Shown here: positions 1-8,226 of the stretch, piece after piece
Layout: every line of letters starts with the position of its first letter
How positions within the stretch are numbered: position 1 is the stretch's first letter
NCBI RefSeq assembly: GCF_007115095.1
Contig: NZ_SULH01000003.1
Span: 62,001 to 126,000 of the forward strand
Length of the DNA: 64,000 bases
Reading direction: 5' to 3'
Origin: Levilactobacillus enshiensis
GTDB lineage: Bacteria; Bacillota; Bacilli; Lactobacillales; Lactobacillaceae
Program-made: the position numbers and the translations under genes
The notes under the pieces: model-generated
Seen by the model: only the letters and a program-made list of their open reading frames with translations
Databases searched by the model: none
What the model was told of the DNA's origin: nothing

Positions 1-983
1 GTCCGCACCGTTTCTCGTTCGACCACCTGGATCGGCGTCACCTGTTGCGGGTGCTGGTCCGGTGCCAACAACTGACGAACGCCGGCGGCCCCCATGTCAT
101 AGAAGTTCTGCGACACGCTGGTCAGCTGTGGTTGCACCAACTCACACATCTCCGTGCCGTCAATGCTGACGATGGAAAGGTCCGTTGGCACGGCTAGGCC
201 GAGATTGCGGGCCTGATTCAATACACCGATGGCCGCCATGTCGCTCCCAGCAACCACGCCCGTTAGACCAGACGTGACGCCGTACGCGGCCATCGCCTCA
301 CGCCCGGCCTCATAGCTGTAAACGCCCGGTTGAACCCACTCAGCTTGCGGCGTCACCCCCGCATCGCGCAGTGCGCTTTCGTAACCGGCCAACCGGAAGC
401 GGCCCGTGTGCGAGTCACTGTCGACCGCTGCTAACCCAATCTGCCGGTGCCCCGCCTTTAACAAGGTCTGGGTCGCTTGGTAACCGACCTGCCAGTCATC
501 CGACGCAATCGATGGCAAGTCACCATCATCAAAAGCAATTGACAGAAAGCAGTATGGCGTTTGGGCGCCCTGCAACAGCTGGAGATTCTCCGGGGTCAGA
601 TTGAGCGACAAGAGTAAGATTCCCATGACTGGCCGTTCAATCACCGTCAATAGGGCCTTGCGTTGGGCTTCGGGGTCAGTGATTCCAGCGTAAACGATGA
701 TCACGTGTAACCCGTGAGCTGCCGCGGTATCTTGAATCCCGGTAATGATCTGACTCGAAAAGTTAGTCTTGACCGAGTTGACGACGACAGCAATCACGTT
801 GCTGTGCTGCGTCACCAGTTCCGCTGCCGCCGTATTCTTCCGGTAGCCCAATTTCAACGCAGCTGCCTGAACCTTTTCCGCCGTGGTCGGTCCGTAAAAA
901 GCCGTCTTATTGGCCAATACCCGTGACACGGTTGCCGGTGATACGCCAGCCAACCGCGCAATATCCTTAATCGTCGCCGCCAT
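1..983 (-). CDS. LacI/GalR-family transcriptional regulator (3' end cut by window edge)
   Basis: The gene reads leftwards from ATG at 983 and runs off the window, giving 327 complete codons, close to full length for the family (about 330-340). The N-terminus holds the LacI helix-turn-helix (TIKDIARLAGVSPATVSRVL), followed by a periplasmic-binding-protein-like sugar-sensing domain with the usual core (VVVNSV, GILLLSL, IVSIDGT). GAGGAGG lies 7 nt before the ATG. It is divergent from an oligo-1,6-glucosidase gene, and the shared intergenic region holds a LacI-type palindrome, so it most likely represses that gene in response to an alpha-glucoside. Family assignment is firm. The effector and target are inferred from position. 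Confidence 0.9.
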   Translation of the reverse strand, partial: MAATIKDIARLAGVSPATVSRVLANKTAFYGPTTAEKVQAAALKLGYRKNTAAAELVTQHSNVIAVVVNSVKTNFSSQIITGIQDTAAAHGLHVIIVYAGITDPEAQRKALLTVIERPVMGILLLSLNLTPENLQLLQGAQTPYCFLSIAFDDGDLPSIASDDWQVGYQATQTLLKAGHRQIGLAAVDSDSHTGRFRLAGYESALRDAGVTPQAEWVQPGVYSYEAGREAMAAYGVTSGLTGVVAGSDMAAIGVLNQARNLGLAVPTDLSIVSIDGTEMCELVQPQLTSVSQNFYDMGAAGVRQLLAPDQHPQQVTPIQVVERETVR

Positions 984-1070
984 CTGGCCGCCTCCTCTGC
1001 TTGTAACCCGATATTCTGTTTTCAATTTTACCCGTTTCCATTGGGAAATTAAAGCGAAATTCTTAATTTT

Positions 1071-1086
1071 AAGCAAACGTTTGTTT
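1071..1086. promoter_or_regulatory. LacI-type operator palindrome
   Basis: AAGCAAACGTTTGTTT is a 16-bp dyad with one mismatch and the CG centre typical of LacI-family operators. It lies between the divergent regulator and glucosidase genes, just upstream of the glucosidase -35 box, so it could serve both promoters. Confidence 0.5.
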
Positions 1087-1102
1087 AATTGGTCTCAAGG
1101 CA

Positions 1103-1153
1103 TTGTCAGCGCTTACTAAAAATGCTAGAATGTCCTTTGTAAGCGGTTGCGCA
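1103..1153 (+). promoter_or_regulatory. Promoter and cre-like/operator site of the glucosidase gene
   Basis: TTGTCA (1103-1108) and TAGAAT (1126-1131) are separated by 17 bp. TGTAAGCGGTTGCGCA (1138-1153) begins at the predicted start point and resembles a cre or a second LacI operator, a position suited to repression. Confidence 0.6.
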
Positions 1154-1211
1154 AAAACTTCAAGCAACCCATTCAGCGCTAATTCAGTAACTAATTTTAG
1201 GAGGGTTTCAC

Positions 1212-2885
1212 ATGGAAAAAAAGTGGTGGCAAAATGCCGTCGTCTATCAAGTTTATCCCCGTAGTTTTCAAGACAGTGATGGTGACGGGGTCGGTGATTT
1301 GGCCGGACTGACTGAACGCCTGCCGTACATTAAGAAGTTAGGGGCCGATGTCATCTGGCTCAACCCCATCTACAAGTCACCGGACCACGACAACGGTTAC
1401 GACATCAGCGATTACCGGAGCGTGCAGCCCGTCTATGGCAACATGGCCCAGTTTGAAACGATGCTCGCCACCGCACACAAATTAGGTCTGAAACTCCTGA
1501 TGGACTTGGTCGTCAACCACACCTCCGATCAACACGACTGGTTCCAAAAGAGTCGTCAGTCTAAGGACAATCCCTATTCCGACTACTACATCTGGCGCGA
1601 CCCCGTTGACGGTCATGAACCCAACAACTGGGGCTCCTACTTCAACGGTTCGACCTGGACCTTTGAACCTAAACGAAACCAGTACTACTTGCACCTGTTC
1701 GCCCCTAGCCAACCCGACCTGAACTGGGAAAACCCGAAGGTCCATGATGAAGTTTGGGACCTCATGCGTTTCTGGCTCGACAAAGGCGTCGACGGCTTCC
1801 GGATGGACGTGATCAGTCTTATTTCTAAGCCAGCCGGTCTGCCTGACGCCCCTAAAGCACCCGGTGCCGTCTACGGTGATGTCGAAGCCGTGGTTGCTAA
1901 CGGACCTAAACTAAACGACTACCTCCACGAAATGCACGACAAGGTGCTCTCCCACTACGACGTGATGACCGTCGGTGAAATGCCGGGGGCCACTGCCGAA
2001 GGGGCCATTACCTACACCGGCTTGGATGCCAACGAACTGAACATGATCTTCCAGTCCGCTCACGTTGGTTTATCTGCCAACCCCGACAAGCGTTTAGGCA
2101 AGTGGAACGATGCGCCCGTTAAGCTAACGGAATTAAAGAAAGCCTTATCCGACTGGCAATACGCCCTCGATGGTAAGGGCTGGAACAGTCTCTTCTGGGA
2201 CAACCATGACCAACCCCGTGCCGTTTCACGTTTCGGTAATGACAGTGATCAGTACCGTGATGTTTCGGCGAAGATGTTGGCCACGACGCTACACATGCTC
2301 CAAGGAACGCCGTACGTCTATGAAGGCGAAGAACTCGGCATGACCAACGTTCACTACACCAGTCTCGATCAATACGAGGACTTGGAAAGTTTGAACGCCT
2401 ACGATGAAAACGTCACGAAGGAAAAGATCGTCGACAAGGCAACCATGCTGAAATACCTCAGTCACATTTCACGGGACAACGCCCGGACGCCAATGCACTG
2501 GGATGATTCCAAGAACGCTGGCTTCACCACCGGGACACCTTGGTTCGCGCTGAACCCGAACTACACGACGATCAACGCCAAGGAAGAACTCGACCGCGAC
2601 GATTCCGTCTTCAACTACTACCGGCAGTTGATTGCGCTTCGTCACAGCCACGATCTCATCGTTCTCGGGGATTACGAAGAACTCGATCCCGCTGACGACC
2701 AAGTCTTCGCCTACCGTCGGCACTACAACGGCCAAACCCTGCTGGTCATCAACAACTTCACCGACCAAACGGTGACCCGCGACTACGACCAAGGCAACGC
2801 CAGCGAAAAGCTGATTGGCAACTACGCCGACGACCAAGGCACCACGTTCCGCCCTTATGAATCCAAGGTTTACTTGTTTAAGTAA
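1212..2885 (+). CDS. malL: Oligo-1,6-glucosidase (GH13 alpha-glucosidase)
   Basis: This is a cytoplasmic GH13 enzyme of 557 aa, the usual length for oligo-1,6-glucosidases, that hydrolyses isomaltose-type alpha-1,6 bonds. The calcium loop DSDGDGVGD spans residues 21-29. Conserved region I is DLVVNHTS (98-105), region II GFRMDVI has the nucleophile D199, region III has the acid E256, and region IV FWDNHDQPR has D333. The Val right after the nucleophile (DVI) is the usual mark of alpha-1,6 rather than alpha-1,4 specificity. AGGAGGG precedes the ATG. It lies divergent from a LacI regulator with an operator and cre-like site between them, suggesting substrate induction and catabolite repression. 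Trehalose-6-phosphate hydrolase or dextran glucosidase are the nearest alternatives, so the symbol is tentative. Confidence 0.85.
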   Translation: MEKKWWQNAVVYQVYPRSFQDSDGDGVGDLAGLTERLPYIKKLGADVIWLNPIYKSPDHDNGYDISDYRSVQPVYGNMAQFETMLATAHKLGLKLLMDLVVNHTSDQHDWFQKSRQSKDNPYSDYYIWRDPVDGHEPNNWGSYFNGSTWTFEPKRNQYYLHLFAPSQPDLNWENPKVHDEVWDLMRFWLDKGVDGFRMDVISLISKPAGLPDAPKAPGAVYGDVEAVVANGPKLNDYLHEMHDKVLSHYDVMTVGEMPGATAEGAITYTGLDANELNMIFQSAHVGLSANPDKRLGKWNDAPVKLTELKKALSDWQYALDGKGWNSLFWDNHDQPRAVSRFGNDSDQYRDVSAKMLATTLHMLQGTPYVYEGEELGMTNVHYTSLDQYEDLESLNAYDENVTKEKIVDKATMLKYLSHISRDNARTPMHWDDSKNAGFTTGTPWFALNPNYTTINAKEELDRDDSVFNYYRQLIALRHSHDLIVLGDYEELDPADDQVFAYRRHYNGQTLLVINNFTDQTVTRDYDQGNASEKLIGNYADDQGTTFRPYESKVYLFK

Positions 2886-2999
2886 TCCTGTTGGACCTCA
2901 GTGGCAGTATATTTTCGCATCGTTGACGACCAATCTCAGGTCAAGCTGAAGGAATGGTATTCTACTACCTAATTGCCACCACTTTTAGTAGCCGTGAGT

Positions 3000-3155
3000 G
3001 AGTCAAATTTGGACCCAGCCGTGGGATTTTTCAAGCGCTTTGCCTTGAAAAATGGCGTCTTTGAGACAGTGCTTTTCTGGCTCAAAGCGAGGTCAAAGAC
3101 CGCTCCTCAGGCTTTGACCGTCCTCCCCACCGCGTTCCGGTCCAAATTTGGCGAA
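3000..3155 (+). repeat. Four-stem structured element, copy G (type II)
   Basis: The closing stem is CAAATTTGGACC (3004-3015) with GGTCCAAATTTG (3139-3150), 12 bp and perfect. Inside are three hairpins: ATTTTTCAAG (3026-3035) with CTTGAAAAAT (3044-3053), CTTTGAG (3059-3065) with CTCAAAG (3081-3087), and GGTCAAAG (3091-3098) with CTTTGACC (3112-3119). The loop of the last hairpin and the CCCCACCG linker resemble copy F at 44.0 kb. The sequence stems differ from the type I copies but the order and arrangement of helices are the same. It lies between a glucosidase gene and a convergent phosphoribosyltransferase gene. Strand is assigned by comparison with other copies. Confidence 0.6.
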
Positions 3156-3199
3156 CGGTAAGGCGGCTCTTCCACAATGTTGCATTTTTTAAGTTAATC

Positions 3200-3254
3200 A
3201 AAAATCACCTGCACCGTCACGACTGAGAGCGTGAGCTGCAGGTGATTTTTGTGA
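3200..3254. terminator. Bidirectional intrinsic terminator
   Basis: AAAAATCACCTGCA (3200-3213) pairs with TGCAGGTGATTTTT (3237-3250), with A and T runs on the two sides. It lies between convergent genes. Nothing else was recognised from here to 3395. Confidence 0.75.
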
Positions 3255-3395
3255 TAGCGACGACCGCCTTCAAATGGGTGATGTATAGTCAGACCATTTC
3301 AACGTGGCGTTCGCCGCCTCACTAGTTGTAGTCTACCTTTTAGCGGGGCAGTGCGCCCCTAAATTCACTGAAAATGTTAAGTCATTTACCAACTG

Positions 3396-3941
3396 CTACA
3401 GCGGAAATAACGGCAGTTCTGCTAAATAGTCAATGTCGGTGCGTTTGACCGCATCGCCTTCCGCCAAGATGGCCAGCCGCCCGACCACCGTAGCACCTGC
3501 TTGACTCACCAGTTCTTCGGCCGCACTTAATGATCCCCCGCTGCTGATAACATCGTCGACAATGACGACGCGTTTAGCAACGAGTTTATCAGCATCCGCA
3601 CCATCCAGTGCGAGAATCTGCGGCGCACTGGTCGTGATGGCCTTGACTGGCACCGTCAACGGCGCACGCATGTAATCCTTAACACTCTTACGCAACACGA
3701 CGTATTCTTGATGTCCCGTCAGTCGGCTCAGTTCCTGCGCGAGGGGGATGCCCTTACTCTCCAGCGTCACGAAATAATCGAACGTTGCCGGCACCTTTTT
3801 CGCTAATGCCTCGGCCGCATAATCGGTCAATTCGGCATCTCCCAGCAACACGAACGAAGCAATTGCCATGGTATCGCTGATTGGCATCACCGGCAACCGC
3901 CGTGTAAGCGGCCCAACTTGTAATTCATACGTTTTGATCAT
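3396..3941 (-). CDS. Purine-type phosphoribosyltransferase
   Basis: This is a type I phosphoribosyltransferase of 181 aa. The PRPP-binding motif VVIVDDVISSGGS is at residues 125-137, and the N-terminal half has the hood region typical of adenine/xanthine-type enzymes. It would join a purine base to PRPP to give the nucleotide. The ATG at 3941 lies only 3 nt after the stop of the upstream permease gene and has only a G-rich stretch as ribosome binding site, so translation is probably coupled. The partner is an NCS2-like permease, and a PurR-like double box lies in front of both, which supports purine salvage. Which base is used cannot be read from the sequence. Xanthine or adenine are the likeliest. 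Confidence 0.75.
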   Translation of the reverse strand: MIKTYELQVGPLTRRLPVMPISDTMAIASFVLLGDAELTDYAAEALAKKVPATFDYFVTLESKGIPLAQELSRLTGHQEYVVLRKSVKDYMRAPLTVPVKAITTSAPQILALDGADADKLVAKRVVIVDDVISSGGSLSAAEELVSQAGATVVGRLAILAEGDAVKRTDIDYLAELPLFPL

Positions 3942-3944
3942 GGT

Positions 3945-5021
3945 TTAAACCCCCAGTCCCAAAAGTGGCAGCACAAATTTCAACACAGCACCGGTCATCA
4001 GGCCGGCAAACGGATCGGCCACGGCCGTCACCACCAACGTGATTGCTGCTACCGTTGCGCCAGACCCCTGCATGGCCGTGGCGGCGTTTTCCGGAAAAAT
4101 CACAGCCGTTCCCAGAATAAACAGGAACCCCGCAATGGACGCACTCGGAACGTATTTTCCTAACTTTGGTAACCACCCGATGGCTAAAATGGCGGCCATG
4201 ATCAACATCATCATGATGCCGGCCACAACGGGTTCCGGGGCACTAGCCGTTGCAGAAATAATGGCTTCCACTGGGGCCCCACCCAACAGGCTCGTCCCCA
4301 TGTCGGCGATGGATTGCGTGATGGTCAACAGGTTCAGGTTGACCGGGTTGGGCTTGATGCCCGTCATTTGCCCGGTGATCAGCCCATATGAAATGTTAGC
4401 GCCAATGTTCAAGCAGGCCAGACTCAACGCTCCCCGCACGACCCGCACGCTGAGCATCGGTTTGGTAAAGACGAACCGCCGCGCCGTCACGTGTTCTGGA
4501 AGTTCTGCGCGATAGTGTTCGATGAAGACGGCTGCTAGACTGGACCCCACCACGGAGATCACGATGGTCCACACCAGGTCCTTTGTGATCAAGTAGGTCG
4601 CCGTAGCGAGTGCGACCGACAGCCAGCCTGTCAATCGTTCCTGCTTCGCCATCCCCAATGCGATCTTGGCCAGCATAATCCCGACCCCGGCCATCATGCC
4701 GGCCATAATATTATTACCCAGGATGTCGACGATCTTGGTCAGCGTCCCGGTGACCCCAATCAGCAGCATGATGACGGAGCCACCTAGAATAATCGAAGTC
4801 CGTTCCCGCAAGTTACGACCAAGATTCCCGGTCAGTGCTAGTGATTCCGCCTGAAACGAGAGCGGTGCGACCGCACCAAAGGCCCCGTTGACCGCGGAAG
4901 CAAAAATGAACGAAAACATCGTTGGAAAAATAGCAAACCCTAGCGCCATCGCCATGATCCCTTGTGGAATCCCGTTTAAGACGACCCCAATGGCGGCTAG
5001 TAAGTCGGCCAACCAATGCAT
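3945..5021 (-). CDS. NCS2-like purine/xanthine permease
   Basis: This is a very hydrophobic 358-aa protein with about ten likely membrane segments. The motif NGAFGAVAPLSFQAESLALTG resembles the substrate-binding signature region of nucleobase permeases, and the Gly/Pro-rich segment near residues 270-310 fits the same fold. It is shorter than most NCS2 carriers (about 430 aa), so the subfamily is uncertain. GGGAGGAA lies 9 nt before ATG 5021. It is followed after 3 nt by the phosphoribosyltransferase gene, giving an uptake-plus-capture pair. The upstream region holds two facing CGAA-core boxes like those bound by PurR, suggesting control by purine supply through PRPP. Confidence 0.65.
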   Translation of the reverse strand: MHWLADLLAAIGVVLNGIPQGIMAMALGFAIFPTMFSFIFASAVNGAFGAVAPLSFQAESLALTGNLGRNLRERTSIILGGSVIMLLIGVTGTLTKIVDILGNNIMAGMMAGVGIMLAKIALGMAKQERLTGWLSVALATATYLITKDLVWTIVISVVGSSLAAVFIEHYRAELPEHVTARRFVFTKPMLSVRVVRGALSLACLNIGANISYGLITGQMTGIKPNPVNLNLLTITQSIADMGTSLLGGAPVEAIISATASAPEPVVAGIMMMLIMAAILAIGWLPKLGKYVPSASIAGFLFILGTAVIFPENAATAMQGSGATVAAITLVVTAVADPFAGLMTGAVLKFVLPLLGLGV

Positions 5022-5142
5022 AGTAAGTTCCTCCCTGTATCGTAGTTAGATGCTTAACTTTACTGTCGGTTCTATCATTGATAATTCGTATTTCTATTTC
5101 ATAATACGAGAACCAGACGCTTAAGTCCATCTATTTTTAATT

Positions 5143-5186
5143 TTTAACGAACATTCCATATTATTTTCTTTATTAAATTCGGTTAT
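5143..5186. promoter_or_regulatory. Putative PurBox pair upstream of the permease operon
   Basis: TTTAACGAACATT (5143-5155, plus strand) and ATAACCGAATTTA (5174-5186, minus strand) each match most of the AWWWCCGAACWWT PurBox. They face each other across 18 bp, close to the 16-17 bp known for Bacillus PurR operators. The 185-bp leader holds no purine riboswitch that I can recognise. Confidence 0.45.
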
Positions 5187-5199
5187 TATTTAACCAAAC

Positions 5200-5231
5200 A
5201 AAAAGTGTGACTTGGATTTACCCGGTCACAC
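5200..5231 (-). terminator. Intrinsic terminator
   Basis: Read on the minus strand, GTGTGAC and GTCACAC form a hairpin followed by TTTTTG. It lies directly downstream of the 5253-5921 gene. Confidence 0.65.
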
Positions 5232-5252
5232 AACCATTTATCATTCAAGTGA

Positions 5253-5921
5253 TTAGCGGAGCAGATGATTCTCCAACGCGGCGACCCGGACCAACGACCA
5301 CGCCGCTGGCAACTGGATGGCCAAAAGATTTCCGCAGGTCAACGCGTACACGTCCTGTGCCAACCGACCGGCGTGCGGATTACAGTGGTCCGGCGTATAG
5401 GTGTCCCAGACGGTGTGCTGGTCCAAAAGGTGCGTGAACAAGCGCTGTAACAATGCCTTTCCCGCTGGCAAAAAAAGCTGGTGCTCCGTCAACTGAGCTT
5501 GCAACAGCCAACACTGGGCCTGACTGGCCACCCCCTGGACCTTATCAGCCGTTACCGGGACGCCTTTGAGTCGTAGAACGGCCAGTGCAACCAAGTTGGC
5601 GGCTGTAGTGATCACATTGATGTGACTGGCTTGCGCGAGGTCGATCGCCAAGTACCAATCGGCTAACAACTCCTGTGAGGCTTGGGGAATCAGCGTCGCT
5701 ACTTGGTCAAACAGCCGACCGTACACCGAATTTTCCAGCTGTGGCATCAGCTCTTCCAGCGTGCGTTGCGGGACAATTTTCATCAAATCATTTTCCTCAT
5801 CTAAAAGTAGGAGGTCGACACCCCCAGCGGCCAGCGCGTGAACAGCGGCGCTTGGCGCAGTCGACCATGGCAGTAACGGGACAAAATCCGCCCCAGCTAG
5901 CTGCACGTTGAACTGTTTCAC
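5253..5921 (-). CDS. Hypothetical protein, 222 aa
   Basis: I do not recognise a family. The protein is soluble-looking and mostly helical, rich in Leu, Ala and Gln, with no signal peptide or clear membrane segment. The N-terminus has a predicted strand-rich stretch (VDLLLLDEEND), and the rest looks like an all-helical domain (LLADWYLAIDLAQASHINV). The start is GTG at 5921 with a strong AAGGGGGGAG box 7 nt upstream. It is monocistronic, with its own terminator at 5200-5231, and divergent from the MerR gene at 6090, from which it is separated by about 170 bp. The divergent layout makes it a possible MerR target, but nothing in the sequence says what it does. Confidence 0.65.
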   Translation of the reverse strand: MKQFNVQLAGADFVPLLPWSTAPSAAVHALAAGGVDLLLLDEENDLMKIVPQRTLEELMPQLENSVYGRLFDQVATLIPQASQELLADWYLAIDLAQASHINVITTAANLVALAVLRLKGVPVTADKVQGVASQAQCWLLQAQLTEHQLFLPAGKALLQRLFTHLLDQHTVWDTYTPDHCNPHAGRLAQDVYALTCGNLLAIQLPAAWSLVRVAALENHLLR

Positions 5922-6007
5922 GTTGACTCCCCCCTTAAGTATCCTGAGTGTACCCCCTTCGACCCACTTGAAGGCAACCCATTTGCCCCATTTTAAGTGA
6001 AAATTCT

Positions 6008-6036
6008 TGCGTCACTTACAAGAATCACGTATCATA
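6008..6036 (+). promoter_or_regulatory. Promoter of the MerR-family gene
   Basis: TTGCGT (6008-6013) and TATCAT (6031-6036) have a 17-bp spacer. A short dyad, GTTAG (6054-6058) with CTAAC (6066-6070), lies in the leader and could be a regulator site. Confidence 0.5.
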
Positions 6037-6089
6037 AAGCCATTACATTAGAGTTAGTCGAACGCTAACCCATCGAGGAGGAAGCCTAA

Positions 6090-6515
6090 ATGTCCTATAC
6101 CATTCATGAAGTTGCTCAGAAGATGGGCATTTCCACCTATACCATTCGTTACTATCACGACCACGGCATGTTGCCTTTCGTGAAACGTGATGAAAACAAT
6201 AACCGGATTTTCGACGACAATGACCTCGAGTGGCTGAACATCATCGTGTGCCTGCGTGCGACCGGGATGCCCGTTGAACGCATCCACCACTACTTAGACT
6301 TGGTTCAGGAGGGGGAATGCACCGTTCCCGAACGCTACGAAATGATGAAGACCCAGCAGGAACGGACGCTGAGTGAAATCACGGCATTGAACAAGCACTT
6401 GGCGACCATCAACTTTAAGGTCGACCACTACGCGGATATTATTGCCAATCACAAACCGGATAACTTCGTCCCCAGCAACCTGCGCAACGCGTCTACTGCC
6501 GACAGGACGGCTTAA
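6090..6515 (+). CDS. MerR-family transcriptional regulator
   Basis: This 141-aa protein begins with a winged helix-turn-helix of the MerR type (YTIHEVAQKMGISTYTIRYY at residues 3-22), continues with the second recognition element (NNRIFDDNDLEWLNII) and ends in a coiled-coil dimerisation helix at about 85-120. It has no cysteine-rich metal-binding C-terminus. This fits the small MerR regulators found next to oxidoreductase or efflux genes in lactobacilli. GAGGAGGAAG lies before ATG 6090. Its own terminator follows, and the next gene downstream is an MFS efflux-like protein with a separate promoter. The target is unknown. Confidence 0.85.
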   Translation: MSYTIHEVAQKMGISTYTIRYYHDHGMLPFVKRDENNNRIFDDNDLEWLNIIVCLRATGMPVERIHHYLDLVQEGECTVPERYEMMKTQQERTLSEITALNKHLATINFKVDHYADIIANHKPDNFVPSNLRNASTADRTA

Positions 6516-6601
6516 CGCCCTCATGTCGTCTGCGGCGGCTAGAAATTTCGGCACCTGTCTCTTGTGCCCAGCCGCCTTCAAATTCTTAGCCTTAAACATG
6601 C

Positions 6602-6635
6602 AACGATCGTGCACTACTTGCGCGATCGTTTTTGT
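6602..6635 (+). terminator. Intrinsic terminator after merR
   Basis: AACGATCG (6602-6609) pairs with CGATCGTT (6623-6630), followed by TTTTG. Confidence 0.7.
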
Positions 6636-6730
6636 GTGTCTTCCGTCTCTGACTTTCAGCCAAGATTTCCACGATTTGTATTCGTTTTCATCCCCGTCAC
6701 CACGCCTTTTAAATTCACAAGCAATTTCTC

Positions 6731-6759
6731 TTGTCCCCCCTTTACTAATATGCTAATAT
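6731..6759 (+). promoter_or_regulatory. Promoter of the MFS gene
   Basis: TTGTCC (6731-6736) and TAATAT (6754-6759) are separated by 17 bp, about 50 bp before the TTG start at 6809. Confidence 0.55.
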
Positions 6760-6808
6760 TATGAGCCTATGACCTACTTACCCACATTTTAAAAAGGGGG
6801 GTTGACCC

Positions 6809-8086
6809 TTGGAAGCTTCACACATGCCGCATTGGCGGCGTAATATTTACCTCTTCTTGACCAGTCAATTCTTATCTGGAATTACCAGTATGGTCGTCCA
6901 GTACGCTATTATTTGGTATCTGACTAAGCAGACTGGCTCAGCAACCGTTTTGAGTCTCGCAACATTGCTGGGAATGTTACCAATGGTGCTGTTGAGTCCG
7001 TTCGTGGGGCCCTTCGTTGATCGTTGGAACAAGAAGGGCCTGCTGATTGTGCCCGATGTGATTGCGGCCATCTTTGCCATTATTCTTTCCGTTGTGGGCA
7101 CGCTCCAAGCAACCTTCCCCCTCTGGCTGATCTTTATTTCGCTGCTCGTGCGGTCCATCGCACAGACCTTCCAGATGCCAACGATTCAGTCGATCTTGCC
7201 GACCATGGTACCGGCGGATCAGTTGACGCAGATCAACGGTCAGTTAGGCATGGTTCAGTCGGCCAACATGATCATTTCACCGGCGTTGGGGGCGTTTCTC
7301 TTTGCGATTGTCCCGATGAACTATCTGATCCTCGTCGACGTATTAGGCGCCATCATTGGCATCAGCCTGCTGACGTTTGTGACGATTCCGGAACACCCAG
7401 TAATCGACGAGAAAGTCCACGTGCTCGCTGATGCTAAATTTGGGCTGAATAAACTACGGCACACACAGGGCCTCTGGGCCATCACCATGATTGGTGCGGC
7501 CTTCACACTGATGTTCATGCCCGCTGCCAGCCTCTACCCGCTGATGACTATGGGCTACTTCCACGGTACCGTGGGTCAAGCCGGCCTGATTGAAGTCATC
7601 TACTCCGTCGGCATGCTCGGCGGTGGCGCCATTATTGGCCTCTTTGGGAACTGGCGTGACCGGATGAAACCCATCTTCTGGGCGACCCTGGCCATGGGGG
7701 TGACCTTTGGCGGCAGCGGCTTTCTGCCAGGAAATCAAACCGGCTTCATCTGGTTTGTCGTCCTTAACGCGCTGGCTGGTGCCGTGACGCCGTTCTACAG
7801 TACCCTCTTAATGGCGATGATCCAGCAGAGTTTTCCACCCGAACAGTTGGGCCGCGTCTTGGGCGTGCTGAACTCACTGACCAGTGTGGCCGGCCCCGTC
7901 GGCTTGATCTTTGCCGGGCCCCTTGCGGATGCTATCGGCGTGGAAAAATTGTTCATCATCGGCGGTATCGGTTCTTTGCTCTGTGGCCTCGCCATGTGGT
8001 TGATGCCGAGTGCTCGCGGGTACGACCAACAACTACAAGCCCGTTTGACGGCCGATTCGGTACCCTCTGAAATTGAACCAGATTAA
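6809..8086 (+). CDS. MFS transporter, macrolide-efflux (DHA3/Mef)-like
   Basis: This is a 425-aa protein with about 12 membrane segments. It has the features of the DHA3 subgroup: an N-terminal segment WRRNIYLFLTSQFLSGITS, the loop PFVGPFVDRWNKKGLL after helix 2, and long hydrophobic helices without a central cytoplasmic domain. Members expel macrolides or other lipophilic compounds in exchange for protons. The start is TTG at 6809, chosen because AAGGGGGG lies 7 nt upstream. An ATG at 6824 has no such site. It has its own promoter and terminator. The MerR gene just upstream might control it, but this is only positional. The substrate cannot be told from the sequence. Confidence 0.75.
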   Translation: MEASHMPHWRRNIYLFLTSQFLSGITSMVVQYAIIWYLTKQTGSATVLSLATLLGMLPMVLLSPFVGPFVDRWNKKGLLIVPDVIAAIFAIILSVVGTLQATFPLWLIFISLLVRSIAQTFQMPTIQSILPTMVPADQLTQINGQLGMVQSANMIISPALGAFLFAIVPMNYLILVDVLGAIIGISLLTFVTIPEHPVIDEKVHVLADAKFGLNKLRHTQGLWAITMIGAAFTLMFMPAASLYPLMTMGYFHGTVGQAGLIEVIYSVGMLGGGAIIGLFGNWRDRMKPIFWATLAMGVTFGGSGFLPGNQTGFIWFVVLNALAGAVTPFYSTLLMAMIQQSFPPEQLGRVLGVLNSLTSVAGPVGLIFAGPLADAIGVEKLFIIGGIGSLLCGLAMWLMPSARGYDQQLQARLTADSVPSEIEPD

Positions 8087-8097
8087 CTTTACCAAAC

Positions 8098-8148
8098 GCA
8101 AAAAAATACCGGGACAGTCTGAAAATCAGATTGTTCCGGTATTTTTTA
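8098..8148. terminator. Bidirectional intrinsic terminator
   Basis: AAAAAATACCGG with CCGGTATTTTTT, interrupted by small bulges, lies between the convergent MFS and flavin oxidoreductase genes. Confidence 0.8.
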
Positions 8149-8226
8149 GGTGTTCAACCAACATCATCATGGCAGTTTAGTCAGTCCCCTGACGTTGCGA
8201 CCCCGCCATACATTCAGTGGTGTTGC

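Noticed and set aside
2973-3161. 62-codon open frame over element G
   Set aside because: It coincides with the four-stem element and has no ribosome binding site.
5022-5206. Purine riboswitch in the permease leader
   Set aside because: The conserved core of the purine aptamer is not visible. The PurBox-like pair explains the region better.
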